A stretch of 64,000 nucleotides of DNA from Trifolium pratense (GCF_020283565.1 NC_060059.1:17974933-18038932); one strand, 5' to 3'; positions 11,139 to 22,464 are shown, numbered from the stretch's first letter. Notes: generated by a model from the letters alone, not told the origin. Translations and numbers: made by a program.

Positions 11139-11504
11139 ATGCCTTCTTCAAGTAAAAACAAGAGAAAACGAGTAAATCAAGAGAGACTAGGAAGAATGAA
11201 AAGATTTAGTTTACGCATCGCAGAGTTTAAGAGAAAGAAGGACGAAGAGAAACGCGAAAACGATGAGAAAGATAAAGAAGACAACAAGAAACCACAAGAT
11301 GCTGAGATTATAATCATCTCATCAGATTCTGAAGCTGAAGAGAATGAAGATGATGCTGACTATGTTGAGTTTTTGGCTAGCTATGTTCCAGAAGAGGAAC
11401 AAGAAGAAGAAGAAGAAGAGCAAAACCCGGATCCCATAGAAATTTCATCAGAGGATGCTGAGGAGAAATCTGAGATTTCTTCTGAGTATTATCCATCTGA
11501 TTAG
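11139..11504 (+). CDS. antisense ORF of the SIRE element: basic-acidic protein with SUMO-interaction-like motifs
   Basis: 121 codons on the strand opposite to gag, pol and the env-like ORF. ATG at 11139 is the first in frame; a GTG two codons upstream is not expected to be used. The N-terminus is strongly basic (KNKRKRVNQERLGRMKRF), resembling a nuclear localisation signal. The C-terminal half is very acidic and contains EIIIISSDSEAEE near residue 52 and PIEISSEDAEE near residue 100, which match the hydrophobic-core-plus-acidic/serine pattern of SUMO-interacting motifs. A TTATAAAA sequence (11116-11123) lies just upstream and AATAAA (11563-11568) lies 59 bases after the stop. Antisense ORFs between coding region and 3' LTR are known in some plant retrotransposons. 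I do not recognise this protein; it could be a captured host fragment or a chance frame. Confidence 0.5.
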   Translation: MPSSSKNKRKRVNQERLGRMKRFSLRIAEFKRKKDEEKRENDEKDKEDNKKPQDAEIIIISSDSEAEENEDDADYVEFLASYVPEEEQEEEEEEQNPDPIEISSEDAEEKSEISSEYYPSD

Positions 11505-11762
11505 GATTAGGTTGTCTTTTTCTTTTTCTTTTTACCAATGTACTCAACATGGTTAAAGCATTAATAAAAATTTTCGTTTTAAAAGCATCTTGTGTTCTTA
11601 TGGTCTTATTTAACAGAGAAAGTTGGCACAAAAAATAATACCAAATCACATACCTAACAAAAGAAATTGTTTAGACAAGATATGAATAACAAGTTCAGAA
11701 AACAAACATCACAAAAAAAAGTAAGCAAAACATAAAAACATAAAGAAAATGTGCATAGAATC

Positions 11763-14504
11763 CTAGGGTTTCTTAAGGAAGGCTAAGAGTTGGTCAAATT
11801 TGTCGTTCAAAGATCCCACATTGGAAACTAAACCATCCACTTTGGTTTCCAATGTTTGGTGAGCAGCTCTTTGCCTTTCCAAACCTTCTTGTTGCTCCCT
11901 CAGAGCTTCTTGAAAGATCTGCAACTGATCAATAACCATAGGAGCTTGATCTTGAACCAAAGGCACTTGTTCTTCAACCAAAGGTGCCTTGCCTTTATCA
12001 GAGGGTTCACCTTCCTCTGGATAGTCAATCATCAGCACATCCTCTTGATTCTGAGAAGCCAGCACATCATCCTCTGAAAAGTCCTCGGGATGCAACTCAT
12101 TTGCCAACTGGGCAACTCTTGCAGCAGCTTCTTCTAACCTTTCAGACTCAGACCTCTGATCTTCAAGACTCTGAAACAGCTTGGAGTCTATCCAGATGAC
12201 TTTGAAAGCGTTCAGACGTTGTTCAGCAGCAGCAAGTGCTTCCAGCTTAGCACGTTCAGATTCAGCATGATTAAAAGTGGTTAACCTTTTCAATTCAGCC
12301 CTAGCCAGACTTTCCCTCATGAAGCTTATCACATCCAAGTCTCTTCTTCCAATCACAGCCTTAATTCCCTCAGCAGCACCATCCAAAGCATTGCAAATCC
12401 TTGCCTTAATGCTTGAAACTTCCAAATCCACATCAGAAGGACAAACTAGAAACCTGTCCTTTAGCAGAGATAATCTAACCAAGTCATCATGAAACTGAGT
12501 GGATAGATTACTAAAAGGGTTAGATGATGAGGGTGAAGGATTGGGAATGGTAGAGAAGTTTGGTGTTTCAGTAGCAGGGTTGTCAATAATAACAACTTCT
12601 GCCTCTGAAGGCTTGGGGGCACAAGTATGAATACGCTCAGGAGAAGTATATTCAGCACTTAGTTGAGGTTGAGGTTCAGGGGTTGATTCAGATGATGAGA
12701 TGTCAGAGGTTGATTCAGGATAAATGTGTTCAGGGGATGGTTCAGGAGATTTGTGGTCAGCTGTTGGTTCAGGGTTAGATTGTTCAGGAGATTTAAGTTG
12801 GGATGATGGTTCAGCAGGTTTAATTGGAGATGGTTGTTTTGTGGTTGAAGCTTGTTCAGGGTTAGGAATAAGTGATTTAGGTTCAGATGGTGATATGATA
12901 GGTGTTTCTTTTTGTGGTTGAGGTTGAGGTGATTTAGGTTTAGGAGGTGATGAAGGTTTCCGGGTGAAGGTTTGGTTATTCAGAGGATCTGGACTAAGAT
13001 GTTTCTCTAGTTCAGACAAAGGGTTGTCAGAGGTTGGAATATCAGAGGTTGGTAAAACAGTTCTGAGAGGTTTGGTGTAACCTATTCCAATCTCATTTTC
13101 ATTAAAGATGTACTTAGTAGACTTACCTTTACCTTTAGGAGTAGAAGTAGGTCTTTTCCTCAAACTTGCAGCCAGAGTCTCTTCATCAGATTCAGTCTCA
13201 TCTTCTGACTCAGTCTCTTCAGATGAACTGTCTACCTCAACAACAGTAGGCTTTCTGGAAGCTCCTTCAGCAGCCTTGTTTGCAGTTTCTTCATGCTTCT
13301 TCTTTGTTCTCTGTTCAGCATCAGCTTGCTCCACCTTAATCCTTTTCTGAGCCAAAAGGTCTGGCTTAGGTAGATCATCTTGAGCTTCAGCCTTTCTCTT
13401 TTGCTTCCTAGAAGGGTTATACTGGTTTGCAGGAGCCTTTGGAACCATACTCCTATCAACAACAAAACCTTCTTTTCTGAGCACTTCTAAGTAGTCCTGA
13501 ATCACATGCTCAGCATCAGCTTCAGATATAACTGGGTAGCCTTCTATGTACAGACGATCTTCAAGCCTAACAGAGAACTCTTGTGGAGGAGCAACAGGCT
13601 TAGATGCAATCAAACGCATCTTGGACAGAAAACTAGCATTCAGAATCTCTGGATAAAACTTCTTCTGAACCAGTTCTGGGTGGAATTTCTGCAAGTTCTG
13701 AACCACGTGACCTTGATATAGAAGATCTGACAGCAACCTGGGATAAACTATAGTAGTTTTCCTCTGAGACTTACTTGCAAAAATTGCTTCACAAATCCGT
13801 TCAAAAAAGTAATCTCCAAGATTAACTCTCTTCCTTGTCAGAAGGAAATATAACAAATGACGATGCGTCCAGGAGATTGTATCAGTCCCTCCAACTCTTG
13901 GACTGATAGAAGCAAGGATTATCTTGAACAAAACTCTGCACTCGTCAGTCAATCCTTTGACTTTCCCTTTCAGCTTGAAGTCAGTGCAGATGAGATGCAG
14001 AAGATCATCTCTATATCTGGTATCCTTTTCAAAAGCATCTAACTCTATCCCAGAGTTAGGTAGACCAAGAAGAGCATTGAAATGAATTGGTGAGAAAGCC
14101 ATATTCATCCCACAGATGTTAGACCTAATCTGAACACCTGTAAATTCCAGCAAGCCCATTTCCTTCCTAGTTTTACCCTTCAGACTAGGATTCCTCTCAA
14201 TAGCAGCAATCTCTTCCTTCTTTGCTTCATGTTTATCAAACACTCTTGCTTTCATCCAAAATTTCTTAAGCAAGTCTGGGTAGATAGGACCGTTAAGCAT
14301 GTCGAAGTACTTATCCCATCTTTGTGATGTAAAGTACTGCTTAACTTCAAAGCCGTTTGCAGAAAGACTATCAAAGTCCACAATCTTCTCAGACAGAAAG
14401 CAGAGTTCAGATTCAGGAAATTCCATCTCGTTCCCAACAATCTGAAGGTTCTTGAACATAAACGGTGGAATCTTTGTTGAAGAAGATGACGAAGGTCCGG
14501 CCAT
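11763..14504 (-). CDS. SIRE env-like ORF (plant transposon protein domain, coiled coil)
   Basis: A 913-codon open frame downstream of pol, where SIRE/Maximus elements carry the so-called env-like gene. The N-terminal 330 residues form a globular region (for example QYFTSQRWDKYFDMLNG, SWTHRHLLYFLLTRKRVNLG) resembling the putative plant transposon protein domain. Residues about 360-460 are charged and include a VVEVDSSSEETESEDE stretch. Residues about 490-640 are proline/serine/glutamate repeats of the SPEP type. The C-terminal 200 residues are heptad-rich (LREQQEGLERQRAAHQTLE). I see no signal peptide or clear membrane span, so an envelope role is doubtful. ATG at 14504 sits in a good plant context (AACAATGGC), and the preceding leader is CT-rich like a plant 5' UTR. 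Confidence 0.8.
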   Translation of the reverse strand: MAGPSSSSSTKIPPFMFKNLQIVGNEMEFPESELCFLSEKIVDFDSLSANGFEVKQYFTSQRWDKYFDMLNGPIYPDLLKKFWMKARVFDKHEAKKEEIAAIERNPSLKGKTRKEMGLLEFTGVQIRSNICGMNMAFSPIHFNALLGLPNSGIELDAFEKDTRYRDDLLHLICTDFKLKGKVKGLTDECRVLFKIILASISPRVGGTDTISWTHRHLLYFLLTRKRVNLGDYFFERICEAIFASKSQRKTTIVYPRLLSDLLYQGHVVQNLQKFHPELVQKKFYPEILNASFLSKMRLIASKPVAPPQEFSVRLEDRLYIEGYPVISEADAEHVIQDYLEVLRKEGFVVDRSMVPKAPANQYNPSRKQKRKAEAQDDLPKPDLLAQKRIKVEQADAEQRTKKKHEETANKAAEGASRKPTVVEVDSSSEETESEDETESDEETLAASLRKRPTSTPKGKGKSTKYIFNENEIGIGYTKPLRTVLPTSDIPTSDNPLSELEKHLSPDPLNNQTFTRKPSSPPKPKSPQPQPQKETPIISPSEPKSLIPNPEQASTTKQPSPIKPAEPSSQLKSPEQSNPEPTADHKSPEPSPEHIYPESTSDISSSESTPEPQPQLSAEYTSPERIHTCAPKPSEAEVVIIDNPATETPNFSTIPNPSPSSSNPFSNLSTQFHDDLVRLSLLKDRFLVCPSDVDLEVSSIKARICNALDGAAEGIKAVIGRRDLDVISFMRESLARAELKRLTTFNHAESERAKLEALAAAEQRLNAFKVIWIDSKLFQSLEDQRSESERLEEAAARVAQLANELHPEDFSEDDVLASQNQEDVLMIDYPEEGEPSDKGKAPLVEEQVPLVQDQAPMVIDQLQIFQEALREQQEGLERQRAAHQTLETKVDGLVSNVGSLNDKFDQLLAFLKKP

Positions 14505-14954
14505 TGTTGGAGATTAGGGTAGGGTTTGGAAACTAACGAGAGAGAAAGAAAGTGTGTTGGAGGTTTAGAGAGAATATGAAAGTGTAGGTTGTGAAAGTGA
14601 ATAGTGTGCAAGTGTATTGTGTAAGTTTATTTAAATGAGTACAGTTAACACAGAAATGGCAAATTTAGGAAGTTACGCTAATTGACAGAAAGTTGAATAC
14701 CAAAAATCATCATTAACCACCCACTACCTGACACACGTAGACCACGTGCAGAAATTTACTCGGTAACTGCTATTTTAATGGACAACTGTTCAGCAGTGAA
14801 TACTAAACGTTTCCCACTTAAATAGTTCAGAGCCTCTGAGATATTTAAAATTCTCTATCAGAGTTAAGTACTTCAGAGCTTGTGTTTCAGATGTTCTGAA
14901 TCATAAGTTCTGATATACATAACCTCTTACACTTTAATCGCCAAAAACAATTTT
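14505..14954 (-). promoter_or_regulatory. spacer between SIRE pol and env-like ORF with a gene-like leader
   Basis: Read on the minus strand, the 130 bases before the env-like ATG contain TTTAAATAAAC (about 14627-14637), a weak TATA candidate. A CT-rich stretch follows (TTTCTTTCTCTCTCGTTAG) and then the start codon. The rest is rich in TCAGAG/TTCTGA motifs. It may be an internal promoter or the leader of a spliced message; neither is proven by sequence. Confidence 0.4.
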
Positions 14955-16621
14955 TCATTCAGAGATTGAAAACATGTTCAGATGTTTCTTTATAAAATCA
15001 AATCTTTCAACAGATAAAGCTTTAGTAAATATATCAGCCCATTGATTTTCAGTATCAACAAACTTAATATCTATAATGCCTCTCTGAACATAATCTCTGA
15101 TAAAATGGTGTTTAATTTCAATATGTTTGGCTCTAGAGTGTAGAATAGGATTTTTAGATAAATGAATGGCTGCAGTATTATCACAATATAAAGGAATATT
15201 GTTACTGCTTACCTGATAATCTTCTAACTGATATTTTAACCAGAGTAGTTGTGTGCAACACTTAGCTGCTGAAATGTATTCTGCTTCTGCTGTAGACAAA
15301 GCTATAGTAGTTTGTCTTTTACTAGCCCAGGAGATAAGGTTTTCACCAACAAATTGACAATTGCCACTTGTGGATTTTCTTTCAATTTTATCTCCAGCAT
15401 AGTCAGCATCACAGAATCCATTTAGCACATAATCATTGGATTTCTTATAGAGAAGTCCAAGATTAGTTGTTCCTTTCAGATACCTAAAGATTCTCTTTAC
15501 AGCAGTAAGATGAGATTCTCTGGGATCTGACTGAAATCTTGCACATAAGCAAACACTGAATAAAATATCTGGTCTAGAGGCTGTCAGATAGAGTAAGGAA
15601 CCAATCATACCTCTGTAGACCTTTTGATCTACCTTTCCTTCATCATCTGACTTGCTCATGTTGGTAGTTGGATGCATAGGAGTGTTCATTATCTTGCAGT
15701 CATCTAGATTGAATTTCTTCAGAAGTTCTTTAGTGTATTTTGATTGATGAACATAAGTTCCTTCCTTCTTCTGATTGATTTGAATTCCAAGAAAGAACTT
15801 CAACTCTCCCATCATGCTCATTTCAAATTCATCCTGCATTATCTTAGAGAAATTCTTGCACAAAGCAGCATTAGTTGAACCAAAAATAATATCATCAACA
15901 TAAATTTGAATGATTAAAATGTCTTCTTTGGTTGTTTTTCTAAAGAGTGTGCAATCAACCTTTCCTTTCTCAAAACCCTTTTCCAGAAGAAAATTACTGA
16001 GTCTATCATACCAAGCTCTTGGAGCTTGTTTCAGACCATACAGTGATTTCTTTAGTTTAAAAACATGTTCTGGGTTTGAGACATCTTCAAAACCAGGAGG
16101 TTGCTTAACATATACCTCTTCAGAAATGAAACCATTTAAGAAGGCACTCTTAACATCCATCTGATATAAGGTTATTCCATGATTAACAGCATAAGATAGA
16201 AGTAACCTTATTGCTTCAAGTCTAGCAACTGGTGCAAAGGTTTCAGTATAGTCAATCCCCTCTTGTTGACTATAACCTTGTGCAACCAATCTAGCCTTGT
16301 TTCTTACCACTTCACCTTGTTCATTCAGCTTGTTTCTGAATACCCATTTTGTTCCAATATTGTTCTTGTGTGAAGGTTTAGGCACTAGAGTCCATACATC
16401 ATTCCTTTGAAATTGATTCAGCTCTTCTTGCATTGCTATAATCCAAGCATCATCTTTCAGAGCTTCATCAATCTTTGAAGGTTCCATCATTGAGATAAGA
16501 CCAACTAAAGATTCCTCATTTCTCAGTTGAGATCTTGTCTTCCTTGGACTGTCCTTGTTGCCTAATATCAGTTCCTCTGGATGTGATGATTTGTATTTGA
16601 AAGTATTTCTTGGGGGCTCAT
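14955..16621 (-). CDS. SIRE pol, 3' part: reverse transcriptase and RNase H
   Basis: This is the downstream half of a copia pol frame split by the gypsy insertion. The frame is open from 16621, its first coding bases after the insertion, to the stop at 14955-14957. RT motifs are [13 protein letters not shown] and IYVDDIIFG (the copia YVDD catalytic loop). RNase H motifs are [21 protein letters not shown] and [14 protein letters not shown]. The order integrase-RT-RNase H across both halves is diagnostic of Ty1/copia. No stop or frameshift is visible. Confidence 0.93.
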
Positions 16622-17197
16622 TGTAACACCCAAACCCGTTATTTAATTAACTCTGCCTTTATAAAATATTTTTCGAAAATACACAGCGGAAAGATTGAAA
16701 ATCTGATTTATAAAGCGCTGGTTTGAATATCACAAACTTCATTCAAAGATAATACTAATACATTTATCTAGTAAAATATTCGAATGAACTAAAAACAAAA
16801 CCTCGCATCGAACGATGCGTTATTAGTTATACAAAACGGATACTTTTCAAATGAAAGCTTAAGACCAACAGAGTATACTAAAAGGACTACATGCATATAC
16901 ATATAAAAACCCCTTTTTTCCCGTGTCTCAATCAGAGCAGAGCTTCACCATTGCACTCGGACGAGGCTAACACATAACCTGTCAACCTGGACCCCCAAAG
17001 GTCCAGCAATTAACACAAAGCAGAGAGTTAGAAAACATAAACATAAATATAAGTGTGAGTAGTATACTACACACTCCACACGCTATCATACATTTCTAAC
17101 TCACGCACATACATCGTCAAATACGACTACCAATTAATCATTCATTTACAAACACACCAATCATATAGTTTCACGTCTTCTCGGACACTACCAAAGT

Positions 17198-17329
17198 GTT
17201 CATTTTATAGTCATGACGGACTCTACACTTGTTCATTTTATAGTCATGACGGACTCTACACTTGTTCATTTTATAGTCATGACGGACTCTACACTTGTTC
17301 ATTTTATAGTCATGACGGACTCTACACAG
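17198..17329. repeat. 33-bp tandem repeat, four copies
   Basis: The unit begins GTTCATTTTATAGTCATGAC and continues with GGACTCTACACTT. The partner LTR has three copies (23041-23139) and the solo LTR about two (51098-51160), so copy number changes quickly. Confidence 0.9.
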
Positions 17330-18390
17330 TATTAAACAATTAGTAAATACCAAAGCTTAACACATACGGAAAACACATTACAATCCAATCGGATATTGTC
17401 ACATAACAATTATCAAATACATGTGCATTTACCCTAATGCATCTAATGCCAATTATCCAATGTCATGTCATCCCTAGACACGACTAATGCATGTGGTACC
17501 AAGGCGTCTCACCAACGGTGGACCAAGAACAGTTTTATATCTTGCTGGATAAGCGTCTCACCAACGGTGGACCAAGAACAGTTTTATATCTTGCTGGATA
17601 TGTCGGAACTTACCGAACCATCTTATCTCCCTTGGATAAGCCAACACAGTTTTACATCATGTTGGATGCTGCTATTCACCCCATTTAAGATGAACCCAGT
17701 TTTACATCTTGTTGGATGCGTCGGAACTTACCGAACCACCTTATCTCCCTTGGATAAGCTCAATAACAGTTTTATATCATGTAGGATATGGTTATCATCA
17801 ACCATCTCTCCCATAAAGAGGAGTCACACAGTTTTATATCGTGTTTGGATATGGGCTCCAGATCTCGGATAACATAATCCCATCTTCGGCCACTTTTCAT
17901 AAACATAGTCCATTTTCATCAATTGTTGGAATTCACATGATTCCCATAACACAATTATTCATGAATGCATGATTACTTTTAAACACATCAAATACATGAC
18001 GCTATCTAGCTCGAAGCTATTCATTCACTGATGCGGAAACACAATTCCAACATCTAACACACTAGGATAACACAATATCCTATCACTCCAATTCATAATT
18101 ATTCACATGATAATTATCTGCATAACCATTTTTTATACACACAAGGTTTCATTTACACTTATGTCATAAAACATACATCATTCTCTTATCATTGCAAATT
18201 AATGATAAAACATCACATTGCTCACTTTAAGCTACAACTTATTGCATACACGTTTATCAATCATATAACGATTAACAATAAGTATTAACAGTATCAACAT
18301 GTATCAACAATCATGTAAGGATACCCTTAAACCATGTTACAAGTGCCTAATCACACTTATAAACATTAACAAAAGTTGCTGTCACAGAGG

Positions 18391-18515
18391 CCTTCGCTAA
18401 GCGAAGCCTTAGCGAGACTTGGCGAACCTCACCAGAGGATCACCTGCTCATAGCGAGCTTTGGCGAGCTTCAGCGAACCTGTTCGCTACAGCGAACTCCT
18501 GGTCGCTTAGCGAAC
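18391..18515. repeat. TTCGC/GCGAA palindrome cluster
   Basis: About ten GCGAA or TTCGC units, several joined as TTCGCTAAGCGAAG or TTCGCTACAGCGAAC, in otherwise AT-rich LTR sequence. Equivalent clusters are at 24201-24325, 32475-32643 and 52268-52503. Confidence 0.85.
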
Positions 18516-19324
18516 CACACCAGAACAGAATATCTGTTCTTGAGTTATCTAAGGCGGTTTAACCTCAAATCAACTCAAAAATTCATCCAAACATGTTATA
18601 AATTCTTATAAACAGCTAATTCAAGCATATATGGTATCAAGGAACATTAATCATCCCTTCCAAACAACCAAATACATCAAACAATCAAAATCATGTCAAT
18701 TTCTTGCAAAATAAGCAAAGTTGCATAAACATGCAAATCATTGATCAAACATCTACATATACCCACTTTCAACTCCCCAAAGTTGTTTACCTCATCTACC
18801 ATGAGTTCACTACACATGTTAGGATCAAAAGAATCCATTCTCCATTAAGAAAATCACCCACAAAACCCACAAGAAAATAGAGTGGAAAGAGTTTGGGAAT
18901 GGAGGAATCGACATCCTCCCCTCTTTCGAATCACTCACGAATATGTAATCTAACTCTCGTACCTTAGCTCGACGAATCCACAAGCTTGCTCTTCTCTTTC
19001 TCTCCCACGAGCTCTTCCTCTCCCTCATGAGCTCCTTGCCCTAGCTAAGCTCTTGAACTTCTCATGGAATTGTAACTTATGAGACTATTCACCCAAACTT
19101 ATGCTACTTATAGAGCTCCATTGTTCTCATGGATCAAAGCCCAATTGGCTTAGGCCCAATGCCTATTCCACGCCCAAAGGCCCAAACAACATAACTTCTC
19201 GCTCATTAACTTACGTTTGCGCTAAATGATTATTCGCCGCTTAATTATTTAATTATAAATCACGCCCTCGCGTAATAAAATAATTAAATAACGAATACTA
19301 AATTTTGGGTCGTTACAACTCTAC

Positions 19325-19680
19325 CCCCCTTAAAAATATTTTCGCCCTCGAAAATTACCCGACCAAAACACAACTCCGGATAAACTCCCTTATCCGACTT
19401 TCTAATTCCAACTTACATTCTAACTAATGGGTTTCCTCATACTACATTAACCAAAACATACAAAACACTTCATGCAAATTCGCCCATGATGGCGGCAAAG
19501 CAATCCTATACATCACTTTTCCGAATCATTTTACTTCCCTCGGTATTCCTTTATACCATCTCCGGTCAAAATAACACTTCTTCCGGATTCATACCAACAA
19601 TCATTCAAATTCCAAACAAACCAAGTCTGACAAAATCAGTTTATCCCAATCGACACAATCTCGTCTACTCATCAACAATA
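19325..19680 (-). pseudogene. degenerate chromovirus integrase C-terminal remnant
   Basis: Minus-strand translation gives GKVMYRIALPPSWANLHEVF (about 19470-19525) and CWYESGRSVILTGDG (upstream, to about 19640). These match GKVAYRIALPPSLANLHDVF and CWYETGEGAILGPE of the intact integrase at 30207-31706. The final segment (19325-19420) matches the C-terminal tail but has stops. Short deletions separate the blocks. It shows the element descends from a relative of that chromovirus. Confidence 0.75.
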
Positions 19681-22449
19681 GATCAAGGACAGCTAATCCC
19701 TTGATTTGTCGATAGATAGTCAACAATCGTGATGATGGCATAAACCATTCTCATCAAACTACTTAAAACTTTCTCTTAACATCTTACGGTACTCGCAGCA
19801 CCACTCCAAAACAAAATCACTTAACCCAAAATACTCCGAAAGACCATTCCGTTGCATACTTCACAACTTTTCGAACTCCATAAGTTCTTAACTGCGTCGA
19901 ATCTCACTCCAGCCATTCATTCGGTAGCACAACTTCTACACTCATTTGTTGTCCAACTTCTCAAGGTTCTTAACACATCCCAAAAATATATACTATCCAA
20001 CCGTCAAATTCCTTTTTTCCTTGCAATTCCCCAAATCATCGCGTCGAACATTCAACATAACCGTTATATTTTCCAAATAATCTCTTATCCAATTTCTGAC
20101 TTCCTTAACATGACCTTCCCGATATCATTTCCCGTCGAAATATTCTTATCCAAAATATTACCTTAAGTCACTCGTCGACTAACTATCATTTCATCGTCCA
20201 TGATGAAAATATCCAAAATATTTTATTTCCTTACCACATAGTATTACTATACTACTCCAACATATACGATGTTCCCAACATCACTTAGTTTCCAATTGCT
20301 ACAAAACATCTCTGATACTTACTTCAAGCATCACTTCCAAATTCTCAACACACATTTTCCAAACACAACAATCACTTATGTGTGAGATAGTCCTTTCCGC
20401 AGATTCTTACTTGACATAAGTCACTTTCTTACGTCTCTCTAATACTCGTGCTCGACACGTTTTCAAAGGCTAACTTTCTTATCCCCAAACATCCAAAGGT
20501 AACACTTCGCACTTAGCTTCTCATCAACCTCTAAGGTTTCATCCAATTCCGACACTAATCGTCCGATCATTATCCAAATGAAATTATTTCTTTCTCGACA
20601 AGCTCTTACAAAATCCATCAAATTGTCACCCCACTTCCATTCTTGAAATAACTCTACTACTCATACCATTCTCTATTATGGTATCTCTTAATTCCATTCT
20701 CATCTACTATGAGAACTCACTTCTTTTCCTTGGTTATACAACACTAATGGTTCTCTAAGTTTAACATCCATATTCTAAGCTTCTCAAATCTTTCCAAGAA
20801 ATGACTACTCGATTCTAACACACTCAACCGCTATAAATCCTTCCTAGGCTCTTCTCGATCACCTAGTAGTTCCATATTCAATCTTGGTGACTATCCAAAA
20901 GTTGATTTCCAAACAACCACAGTTCATATCTTGTTGATTCCAACAACGTCCTTATTTGTCGCACACAATCCAACTAGTCGCGTTCCTTATCGTTCTTCAC
21001 TGTGACAAACATACTTTCTCCATTCGATCAGTTCTTATTCGCATCTCGTGACTATCTTAAAGTCATAACATCCTAAAGTCCATCCACACAAAATCTTTAT
21101 TCCAATCTTGACTAGTCTCTTCGAACTATTCAAGATGTTTACTTTCCTTAAAGGTTCACTTGCTAATAATTAACAAGTTTAGCTCACACCGATAAAACTC
21201 TATAGGTATTCCCACCATTCGCATACTCGTCGTATGATCATCACTAGGTTTTCTTACCCTTGACGTACACGTCTTCTCCGTTTCCCAGCAACGGTTTTCA
21301 CTTAACATTCAATCTGCTCCATCGTTCCTCAATGGCCACATTCTCCCTACGGCTAAACAACTTCATTCCGACTCACTCCGAAATGATCATCTGATACTTC
21401 CTCCAAAATATTCTCCAAATAAGAACTCCACTTCGAACAATGCTACTCAATCTTAAACAATCCACTTCAAGAACATCTCTATTAGTCCTACTTCTCGCGT
21501 TCGAAACATCTTGGAGAGACAAAATCTTCTCCCCCACTTATCTCAAACCCACCTTTACACTTCCACTAGAACATCCGGTGTAAACACCTAGTCATTCTAT
21601 CGATTCTAAATATATTCTCCCAAAAAGAATCTAGTACCGACAACATTTACATGTGTGTCGCATACAAGGGTAAACGTAAGGCATTAAACCTAGACATCTA
21701 CACAAATATCCTGTACAGTCCTCTTGACATATACGCCACTACGCAAATACATAAGTATTCTATTCCCCACATATACTAGTGTAACAATCTTCATACCAAC
21801 TAGCATACGCAAACACAACAACATGTCAATACATATATTTATAACTAAAATATATGTAAGACAACAAAACATCCATGTACACAAGACATCGAGTCAAGTA
21901 CATGCATTACATTTCATTTGCCCGCATACTTACAACATCTACTCAAGCATGTATAAAACATAGCATGTTCTAAAACAAGTTCTCATCATGAGAATACATT
22001 CACATAGTTCAATTAAAGAACCACACTAAGTACTAGTAATCAATCTACCACATGTTATAAACAAACATATAACAACACACATTAGGATCTACTTACATCC
22101 TACTTCTTTCTCACTCTAGTGAAAAATTCATTTTCACTTACTCAAAAGAAAATAATCTTATGTTTTCAACAAAATCTTCATCACATGCAGTTTTACATCA
22201 TGCTGGATCATCAACTATTAGCAATAAGCATCTACAAACCAAAAGTTCAAACCACACAAATTTTTAAAACTTTAAGCATAAAAATACTCAACCACTACTT
22301 GACTTGATAACTTATAACAATGATAAGTATCAATCGCATCAAGTACACACAACAAGAAAAGACAGACACAACTGGCACACACGCTCACTCGATCTGAATG
22401 CACAGACCGGCTCTGATTGACACCTAACCTCACAGTCCGAAGACGACCT

Positions 22450-22461
22450 GCTCTGATACCA
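22450..22461 (-). promoter_or_regulatory. primer binding site of the defective gypsy element
   Basis: On the minus strand it reads TGGTATCAGAGC, complementary to the 3' end of initiator tRNA-Met, three bases inside the 5' LTR. Confidence 0.88.
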
Positions 22462-22464
22462 CTT

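Larger units (their letters stand above)
16622..19317 (-). repeat. 3' LTR of the defective gypsy element
   Basis: 2696 bp, with plus-strand ends TGTAACACCC and CGTTACA. It contains four copies of a 33-bp repeat (17198-17329), five or six copies of a CAGTTTTAYATC motif followed by GGAT (about 17530-17855) and a TTCGC/GCGAA palindrome cluster (18391-18515). Small ORFs here are made by these repeats and are not genes. Confidence 0.93.
19318..22464 (-). other. internal region of the defective gypsy element, largely unreadable
   Basis: A polypurine tract lies at about 19320-19336 (C-run on the plus strand, AAGGGGGGTAGAGT on the minus). The next 350 bases are a degenerate integrase tail. From about 19700 to 22440 I recognise no protein and no ORF over about 100 codons. 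The plus strand is poor in G throughout, so the coding strand is poor in C. The region ends at the primer binding site. Confidence 0.7.

Noticed and set aside
11763..14504. True viral-type envelope glycoprotein
   Set aside because: No signal peptide, membrane anchor or cleavage site is visible; the protein is charged, proline-rich and coiled-coil, so only the positional label env-like is kept.
17198..17329. CRISPR-like array
   Set aside because: The units are directly adjacent 33-bp tandem repeats without unique spacers, in a plant LTR. The same holds for the CTGCCACACAGGC and GCGAAC clusters.
17465..17872. 135-codon ORF repeated at 23275-23682 and 51324-51755
   Set aside because: It is generated by the CAGTTTTAYATC repeat block inside LTRs; no codon-level conservation or known domain.
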